A stretch of 64,000 nucleotides of DNA, taken from assembly GCF_900637855.1 (NCBI RefSeq), contig NZ_LR134440.1:744001-808000 (forward strand), read 5' to 3'. The translations under genes were made by a program, and so were the position numbers. Origin of the DNA: Neisseria animaloris. Lineage in GTDB: Bacteria > Pseudomonadota > Gammaproteobacteria > Burkholderiales > Neisseriaceae. Positions 58,232 to 64,000 of this stretch are shown one piece after another (positions within the stretch are counted from its first letter, which is position 1; every line of letters starts with the position of its first letter). A model generated the notes under the pieces. The model was not told where the DNA came from and did not search any database. It saw nothing but the letters and a program-made list of their open reading frames with translations.

Positions 58232-60988
58232 ATGCTTACCAACTTAGCCAAAAAAGTCTTCGGCAGCCGGAACGACCGACTGCTCAAACAATACCGTAAA
58301 ACCGTTGCGAAAATCAATGCGCGCGAAACCGAAATGCAGGCTTTGAGCGACGAAGCCCTCCAAGCAAAAACTGCCGAATTCAAAGAACGCCTCGCCAAAG
58401 GCGAAACCTTAGACGACATTCTCGAAGAAGCCTTTGCCGTCTGCCGCGAAGCCAGCCGCCGTGTATTGGGTATGCGCCATTTCGACGTACAACTTATCGG
58501 CGGTATGGTACTGCATAACGGCAAAATCGCCGAGATGCGCACGGGCGAAGGTAAAACGCTCGTAGCCACCCTCGCCGTTTACCTGAATGCCCTCAACGGC
58601 AAAGGCGTGCATGTCGTTACCGTCAACGATTACCTTGCCGCTCGCGACGCAGGCATCATGGAACCGCTTTATAACTTCTTGGGCTTGACTGTCGGTGTCA
58701 TCATCAGCGACATGCAGCCTTTCTTCCGGCAAACCGCCTACAATGCCGACATTACCTATGGCACCAACAACGAATTCGGTTTCGACTACTTGCGCGACAA
58801 TATGGTTACCGACCAATACGACAAAGTACAGCGTGATTTGGCCTTTGCCGTAGTCGATGAAGTCGACTCGATTTTGATCGACGAAGCACGTACCCCGTTG
58901 ATTATTTCAGGGCAAGCCGATGACAACGTGCAACTTTACCAAACCATGGACAAAGTACCCTTGCGCCTAAGCCGTCAAGAAACCGAAGAAGGCGAAGGTG
59001 ATTATTGGGTGGATGAAAAAGGCCACACCGTTATCTTGAGCGAAGCAGGGCACGAGCATGCCGAAGATATTCTGGCTGAAATGGGGTTACTGCAGGAAGG
59101 CGATTCCCTCTATTCAGCCGCCAATATCATGCTGATGCACCATTTGATGGCTGCCCTGCGTGCGCATACCCTGTTCCATAAAGACCAGCATTATGTGATT
59201 CAAGACGGCGAAGTCGTGATTGTGGACGAATTCACTGGCCGTCTGATGTCCGGCCGCCGTTGGTCCGAAGGTCTCCATCAGGCCATAGAAGCCAAAGAAG
59301 GGGTGGAAATCAAACGCGAAAACCAAACACTGGCTTCAATCACGTTCCAAAACTATTTCCGCCTGTATGAAAAACTCTCCGGCATGACCGGTACGGCAGA
59401 CACCGAAGCCTTCGAGTTCCAAAGCATTTACGGCTTGGAAACGGTAATCATCCCGACCAACCGTCCGATGCAGCGCAAAGATTTCAACGACCAAATTTTC
59501 CGTACTGCCGAAGAAAAATACGAAGCCGTTATCAACGATATCCAAGCCTGCTTCGATAAGGGCCAACCCGTGCTTGTCGGTACCACCAGCATTGAAAACT
59601 CTGAGTTGGTTTCCGAGCTGCTTACCAAAGCCGGTTTGCCGCACAACGTACTGAATGCCAAAGAACATGAACGCGAAGCCTTAATCGTGGCCCAAGCCGG
59701 CAAACCCGGCATGATTACCGTGGCTACCAACATGGCAGGCCGTGGTACCGACATCGTGTTGGGCGGTAACGTCAAACATCAAAGCGATGCCATCCGTGCC
59801 GATGAAAACCTGAGCGACGAAGAAAAGCAAATCCGCATCACCAAACTGGAAAACGGCTGGGAAGCCGATCACAAAAAAGTGTTGGCCGCAGGCGGTCTGC
59901 ATATTATCGGTACCGAACGCCACGAAAGCCGACGCATCGACAACCAATTGCGCGGCCGTGCCGGTCGTCAAGGCGACCCCGGTTCCAGCCGTTTCTACCT
60001 CTCGTTTGAAGACCCGCTATTACGCCTCTTCGCACTCGATCGTGCCGCAGCCATTCTTAACCGTCTTGCTCCCGAACGCGGCGTAGCCATCGAACACAGC
60101 ATGCTTACCCGCCAAATCGAAGGCGCACAGCGCAAAGTGGAAGGCCGCAACTTTGATATGCGGAAACAAGTATTGGAGTATGACGACGTTGCCAATGACC
60201 AACGTAAAGTTATCTACTACTACCGCAACACCATTTTAACCAATCAAAATGTGAGCGAACTGGCAAAAGAAATCCGCGAAGAAGTTATCAGCAACTTGGT
60301 CGACATGCACATGCCGCCCGACAGCATGGAAGAGCAATGGGATATCCCTGCGCTGGAAGCCCAGCTTGCAGGTGATTTCCGTTTACAGGCCGATATCCAA
60401 GGCTGGTTGAAAGCCAACAATACTTTGGATAATCAAGACATCAAAGAGCGTTTGCTTGCCCAAGTGGAAAAAGAATACGCCGAAAAAACAGAAATCGTCG
60501 GCCAACAGATGATGCGCGATTTTGAACGCAACGTGATGCTTCAGGTTATCGATAACAACTGGCGCGAACACCTTTCTGCCATGGATCATTTGCGCCAAGG
60601 TATCCATCTACGCAGTTATGCTCAGAAAAATCCCAAACAGGAATACAAACGCGAAGCCTTTATCATGTTTGAACACCTGTGGAACGGCATCAAGCAGAAC
60701 GTTGCTTCCCTGCTCGTCGCCGTACAGATTGAGCATGGTGATGACATCGTTGCTGAGAACGAGCCCCAAGAACCTACCAATGTACAGGCTGTCCATTCTG
60801 GTGCGCCGGCTATGGAAGATATATTGGGCGAATCGCGTGATGATTTGGCTACCGAGGCTTTCGATCCTACCGGCAATGATTTCAGCCCGGAAGTATTGGC
60901 TGAACAAGGCCGCGTTGTGCACCGCAACGATTTGTGCCCATGCGGCAGCGGTTTGAAATACAAACATTGCCACGGCAAATTAAGCTGA
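58232..60988 (+). CDS. secA: Preprotein translocase ATPase SecA
   Basis: 918 residues. Motor of the Sec export channel. [14 protein letters not shown] (Walker A, about 103-116), the [12 protein letters not shown] box, and [11 protein letters not shown] with [15 protein letters not shown] (motifs V and VI) are clear. The C-terminal helical scaffold ends in a flexible linker and the zinc-finger [15 protein letters not shown] that binds SecB. The start at 58232 is [21 protein letters not shown] with AGGAA upstream; a GTG at 58100 is rejected. Divergent from dciA. A single DUS (about 60990) and a terminator follow. Confidence 0.97.
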   Translation: MLTNLAKKVFGSRNDRLLKQYRKTVAKINARETEMQALSDEALQAKTAEFKERLAKGETLDDILEEAFAVCREASRRVLGMRHFDVQLIGGMVLHNGKIAEMRTGEGKTLVATLAVYLNALNGKGVHVVTVNDYLAARDAGIMEPLYNFLGLTVGVIISDMQPFFRQTAYNADITYGTNNEFGFDYLRDNMVTDQYDKVQRDLAFAVVDEVDSILIDEARTPLIISGQADDNVQLYQTMDKVPLRLSRQETEEGEGDYWVDEKGHTVILSEAGHEHAEDILAEMGLLQEGDSLYSAANIMLMHHLMAALRAHTLFHKDQHYVIQDGEVVIVDEFTGRLMSGRRWSEGLHQAIEAKEGVEIKRENQTLASITFQNYFRLYEKLSGMTGTADTEAFEFQSIYGLETVIIPTNRPMQRKDFNDQIFRTAEEKYEAVINDIQACFDKGQPVLVGTTSIENSELVSELLTKAGLPHNVLNAKEHEREALIVAQAGKPGMITVATNMAGRGTDIVLGGNVKHQSDAIRADENLSDEEKQIRITKLENGWEADHKKVLAAGGLHIIGTERHESRRIDNQLRGRAGRQGDPGSSRFYLSFEDPLLRLFALDRAAAILNRLAPERGVAIEHSMLTRQIEGAQRKVEGRNFDMRKQVLEYDDVANDQRKVIYYYRNTILTNQNVSELAKEIREEVISNLVDMHMPPDSMEEQWDIPALEAQLAGDFRLQADIQGWLKANNTLDNQDIKERLLAQVEKEYAEKTEIVGQQMMRDFERNVMLQVIDNNWREHLSAMDHLRQGIHLRSYAQKNPKQEYKREAFIMFEHLWNGIKQNVASLLVAVQIEHGDDIVAENEPQEPTNVQAVHSGAPAMEDILGESRDDLATEAFDPTGNDFSPEVLAEQGRVVHRNDLCPCGSGLKYKHCHGKLS

Positions 60989-61010
60989 TTTCAGACGGCC
61001 TCCAAGCCAT

Positions 61011-61043
61011 AAAAAAGCCCTTGCTACCAAGCAGGGCTTTTTT
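61011..61043. terminator. Bidirectional terminator after secA
   Basis: AAAAAAGCCCTTGC pairs with GCAGGGCTTTTTT over CTACCAA-like loop bases, T-runs on both strands. Between convergent secA and the next gene. Confidence 0.85.
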
Positions 61044-61049
61044 ATACGA

Positions 61050-61418
61050 TTAATAGCAGTTTATAGGATAACCGGCCGCATCATGATTGCAGTACCGCCC
61101 TTCATTTCCATTCCAACGGTAACCGCTGCCGACACCGTTTTGCCTTGCAATTCTGTGTTCGACTATGATTCTTTGTGGCGTTGCAGCAATGCGTTCTTGC
61201 GATTCATTAAATTCACGTGCATAACGTAGATGTTGTTGCTCACGTTTCAATTCGTACAATCTCTCCAAATGATCACATGACGGCGTACCGTAACGATCAC
61301 GCGATATACTGCTTTTTTCATGTTTACAGGATCGTTCTACCCGTTCCAACTCAAACGGATCAACTGCGAATGATAATGTCGAAGCAAACAGCAAAATCAC
61401 CAATGCAAATTTTTTCAT
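61050..61418 (-). CDS. Exported protein of unknown function
   Basis: 122 residues. A Sec signal peptide (about 1-18, LVILLFASTLSFA) precedes a polar, Arg/Glu-rich mature part with Cys at about 31, 48, 109 and 121. SCKHEKSSISRDRYGTPSCDHLERLYELKREQQHLRYAREFNESQERIA is probably helical. No family was recognised. It is probably periplasmic and possibly disulfide-bonded. It is convergent with secA and shares its terminator. Confidence 0.65.
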   Translation of the reverse strand: MKKFALVILLFASTLSFAVDPFELERVERSCKHEKSSISRDRYGTPSCDHLERLYELKREQQHLRYAREFNESQERIAATPQRIIVEHRIARQNGVGSGYRWNGNEGRYCNHDAAGYPINCY

Positions 61419-61555
61419 TTCCCTCCCCTCTTCGGAATATGGGCAACCACCTTAAAATGACAATGGTTTTTATTATAAACAAATAAATTCTTTTGGCTAT
61501 CCCGATAAAATAAAAAAATGATTCGTATTTAAGTTCTATATAGACCTATATATTT

Positions 61556-62650
61556 TCAGACGGCCTTTTTAACCAATAACACACCGCTTTCAATATGGTG
61601 CGTAAAGGGAAATTGGTCAAACAATGCCATACGGCGGATTTCATGCGTTCGGCAGAGCGTATCGAGGTTATCGCGTAGGGTTTCGGGATTACACGAAATA
61701 TAAATCACTCGGTCGAACCGGCTTACCAATTTCAGCGTTTCTTCATCCACACCGGCACGCGGAGGATCGACGAAAATTGTGGAAAACACATAATCAGCCA
61801 ACACGATGCCTTGTTCCTGAAGGCGGCGGAATTCTCGGCCTCCGATATAGGCTTCGGTAAACTCTTCCGCCGACAACCGTGCGATTTTTATATTGTCAGC
61901 CTGATTTGCCTCCATATTCCATAACGCAGCATTAACCGATGTTTTGGAAACTTCGGTTGCCAACACCCGTCGGAAATATTGCGCTAAAGGCAAAGTAAAG
62001 TTACCGTTGCCGCAATAAAGTTCCAACATATCGCCGCTCGAACCTTGCGCCGCACCGCATGCCCACTCCAGCATTTTTTCACATACTTTTGCATTTGGCT
62101 GGGTAAAGCTGCCTTCGATTTGACGGTAAACAAAATCACGGTCGCCCACATGCAGCTTCTCGGTAACAAAATCTCGGCAAAGTACGATTTTCTGCCCTTT
62201 GCTACGACCGATAATGCGGATATTCAACTCCTTTTGCAGATTTTCCGCCGCTGCTTTCCACTCATCATCCAATTTTTTATGGTAAATCATGGTAACCAGC
62301 ATTTCGCCGCTCAAAGTAGCCAGAAATTCCACCTGATACCAACGGTTTTTCAACACCGGCCGGTTGTTTACTGCTTCGATCAGTTTCGGCATTAATTCGT
62401 TGATGGAAGTATAGGCAGGCGGGAAGCGGTCGCAACGCACTAAAGAGGCTCCGCTTGCTTTTTGACCCCGCTCGAACATGGCGTAAAAAATCTCTTCGCC
62501 TTCATGCCACACTCGAAACTCGGCACGCATGCGGTAATGTTGTTCCGGCGACTCGAAGACCTCCAATTCCGGCGTATTGAGATGCCCAAACAAAGTATTG
62601 ATGTAATTTATTTTTTCGTTTAACTGTCGGCGATAAGCAGGGCTTTTCAT
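61556..62650 (-). CDS. trmA: tRNA (uracil-54-C5)-methyltransferase
   Basis: 364 residues, as in E. coli. SAM-dependent enzyme making ribothymidine 54 in tRNA. A TRAM-like/β-rich RNA-binding part (about 35-170) precedes the methyltransferase core with [33 protein letters not shown] and [12 protein letters not shown], which holds the catalytic Cys. No iron-sulfur cysteines, consistent with TrmA rather than RlmD. A DUS overlaps the stop region (61555-61566). Confidence 0.95.
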   Translation of the reverse strand: MKSPAYRRQLNEKINYINTLFGHLNTPELEVFESPEQHYRMRAEFRVWHEGEEIFYAMFERGQKASGASLVRCDRFPPAYTSINELMPKLIEAVNNRPVLKNRWYQVEFLATLSGEMLVTMIYHKKLDDEWKAAAENLQKELNIRIIGRSKGQKIVLCRDFVTEKLHVGDRDFVYRQIEGSFTQPNAKVCEKMLEWACGAAQGSSGDMLELYCGNGNFTLPLAQYFRRVLATEVSKTSVNAALWNMEANQADNIKIARLSAEEFTEAYIGGREFRRLQEQGIVLADYVFSTIFVDPPRAGVDEETLKLVSRFDRVIYISCNPETLRDNLDTLCRTHEIRRMALFDQFPFTHHIESGVLLVKKAV

Positions 62651-62699
62651 GGCATTGTCCGTGTTGCTTCAAATCGGGCAGATTATAGCGGATAAAGAA

Positions 62700-62733
62700 A
62701 AGGCCGTCTGAAAACAAACTTTCAGACGGCCTC
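62700..62733. terminator. DUS hairpin between maeB and trmA
   Basis: AAGGCCGTCTGAAA and TTTCAGACGGCCTC over a short loop, following maeB on the minus strand. Confidence 0.7.
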
Positions 62734-62750
62734 TTAAAATAACACCGGCT

Positions 62751-64000
62751 TTATTGGCGTTGCGCATCCACGGCGGCCAGAGCCACCATATTAACGATAC
62801 GGCGCACAGTTGAAATCGGTGTGATGATATGAACGGGCTTATTCAAGCCTACCAAAATCGGGCCGATGGTAATGGCGTTCGGGGACGAAACGCGTAACAG
62901 GTTGTAGCTGATGTTGGCGGCTTCAACGTTGGGCATAACCAGCAGATTGGCCGAACCTTTGAGCGAGGTTTCGGGGAAAATCTGTTTACGCATGCCTTCA
63001 TCCATTGCCACGTCGCCCTGCATTTCGCCGTCGATTTCCAAATCGGGTTTCTGGGCCTGAATGATTCTGAGGGCTTCCTGCATTTTTCTGCTTTCCGGCT
63101 TATCGATAGTGCCGTAATTGGAGTTGGAAAGCAGCGCCACTTTCGGGGTGATGCCGAAACGCTGCATTTCTTTGGCACACATCAATGTGCCCTGTGCCAA
63201 CTGTTCGGCCGTCGGGTTGGCGTTAACGTAGGTATCGGCGATGAAGAAGTTATTATTGTTGATAATCAAGGCATTCATAGCGAAAGCGTAATGATCGGCA
63301 TTGTTGTAACCGATCACTTCCTCCATGATTTTGAAATGGTCGCGGTAACGGCCTACCGTGCCGCACACCAATGCGTCGGCATGCCCCAAACGCACCATCA
63401 GCGCTCCTATCAATGTAGTGTTGGCCAACATGCGGCGGCGTGCCATTTCTTCAGTAACGCCTTGGCGCTTAAGCAGGTTGTAATATTCTTTCCACGATTC
63501 TTCATAATGCGGGTTGTTTTCATTGTCGATAAGCTCGAAATCCTTGCCCGCCTGAATGGTTAAACCCAACTGCTGCAAACGGCTTTCAATTACCGTCGTG
63601 CGGCCCACTAAAACGGGGAAAGCCAGTTTTTGCGAGGCAATCTGTTGCGCCGCATGCAGCACGCGCTCGTCTTCACCCTCGGCCAACACCACGCGTTTCA
63701 CGTCTTTTTTCGCCTGTGTGAACACCGGTTTCATGAACAAGCTGGATTTGTAAACAAACTGGTTCAGCTTCTCTACGTAAGCATCCATGTCTTCAATCGG
63801 GCGGGAAGCGACACCGGAATCCATCGCCGCTTGGGCAACCGCCGGAGCAATCGTGGCGATCAGGCGCGGGTCGAAAGGTTTGGGAATCAGGTATTCAGGG
63901 CCGAAGCTCAACTCCGCATCGCCATATGCACCGGCCACAACATCATTGGATTCAGCCATCGCCAAATCGGCAATCGCACGCACGCACGCGAGTTTCATTT
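62751..64000 (-). CDS. maeB: NADP-dependent malic enzyme, C-terminal part
   Basis: 415 residues visible; the gene continues beyond the right edge and the ATG at 63998 is internal. It decarboxylates malate to pyruvate with NADP. Residues up to about 75 (LACVRAIADLAMAESNDVVAGAYGDAELSFGPEYLIPKPFDPRL) are the end of the NAD(P)-binding domain. The rest is the phosphotransacetylase-like domain typical of MaeB (VVLAEGEDERVLHAAQQI, MVRLGHADALVCGTVGRYRDHFKIMEEVIG, KGSANLLVMPNVEAANISYNLL), regarded as regulatory. It occupies the window end with a DUS hairpin downstream. Confidence 0.92.
   Translation of the reverse strand, partial: MKLACVRAIADLAMAESNDVVAGAYGDAELSFGPEYLIPKPFDPRLIATIAPAVAQAAMDSGVASRPIEDMDAYVEKLNQFVYKSSLFMKPVFTQAKKDVKRVVLAEGEDERVLHAAQQIASQKLAFPVLVGRTTVIESRLQQLGLTIQAGKDFELIDNENNPHYEESWKEYYNLLKRQGVTEEMARRRMLANTTLIGALMVRLGHADALVCGTVGRYRDHFKIMEEVIGYNNADHYAFAMNALIINNNNFFIADTYVNANPTAEQLAQGTLMCAKEMQRFGITPKVALLSNSNYGTIDKPESRKMQEALRIIQAQKPDLEIDGEMQGDVAMDEGMRKQIFPETSLKGSANLLVMPNVEAANISYNLLRVSSPNAITIGPILVGLNKPVHIITPISTVRRIVNMVALAAVDAQRQ

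Overview
The window looks like a chromosome segment of a Neisseriaceae bacterium, most likely a Neisseria species. The 12-mer AGGCCGTCTGAA (AG dialect of the neisserial DNA uptake sequence, DUS) and its complement occur dozens of times. They sit mostly as inverted pairs forming terminator-like hairpins behind genes. Gene content agrees: H.8-type lipid-modified azurin, zipA next to ligA, dciA divergent from secA, and two Correia-like miniature elements. Only three copies of the AT dialect were noticed (10688, 25552, 58139). Most genes are housekeeping. All coordinates come from reading the sequence, and function calls rest on recognised motifs and remembered family features.

Layout: 1-6.8 kb holds the 3' part of a carnitine/choline acyltransferase, a class V aminotransferase, a DUF2254 membrane protein, tmk, mltG and ampD. 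6.9-12.7 kb holds zipA, ligA, galU and a TerB-like/DUF533 protein. 12.7-13.9 kb is an AT-rich stretch without a recognisable gene that contains a Correia-like element. 13.9-26.5 kb is an accessory region. It carries a 1481-residue serralysin-like (M10) RTX protein with Ig-like repeats, the housekeeping gene ettA, a 1709-residue RTX/vWA adhesin with nine Ig-like repeats, and an OmpA-type lipoprotein. 27-40 kb holds smc, fixH-ccoG, a MocR-type regulator, pntA-monooxygenase-pntB, gloA, psd and rluF. 40.2-45.1 kb encodes a complete type I secretion system (TolC-like, LapB-like ABC, HlyD-like) that plausibly exports both RTX giants. 45.6-64 kb holds an alcohol dehydrogenase, a VIT-family transporter, tRNA-Arg and tRNA-Glu, dgt, rho, glnS, a GST, a DeoR regulator, lysO, a histidine-rich metal-binding protein, laz, dciA, secA, trmA and the 3' part of maeB.

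The most interesting system is the surface/secretion set. Two giant RTX proteins share an N-terminal BapA-like module (one a protease, one a vWA adhesin), with a companion OmpA lipoprotein and a T1SS operon about 15 kb away. A second candidate is the histidine-rich protein gene. It has a Zur-like palindrome upstream and a perfect 9-bp hairpin that buries its ribosome binding site. Undescribed small elements include a 99-bp inverted-repeat element (53978-54076), a 23-bp near-loopless palindrome (40183-40232) and DUS-bearing in-frame inserts in ligA.
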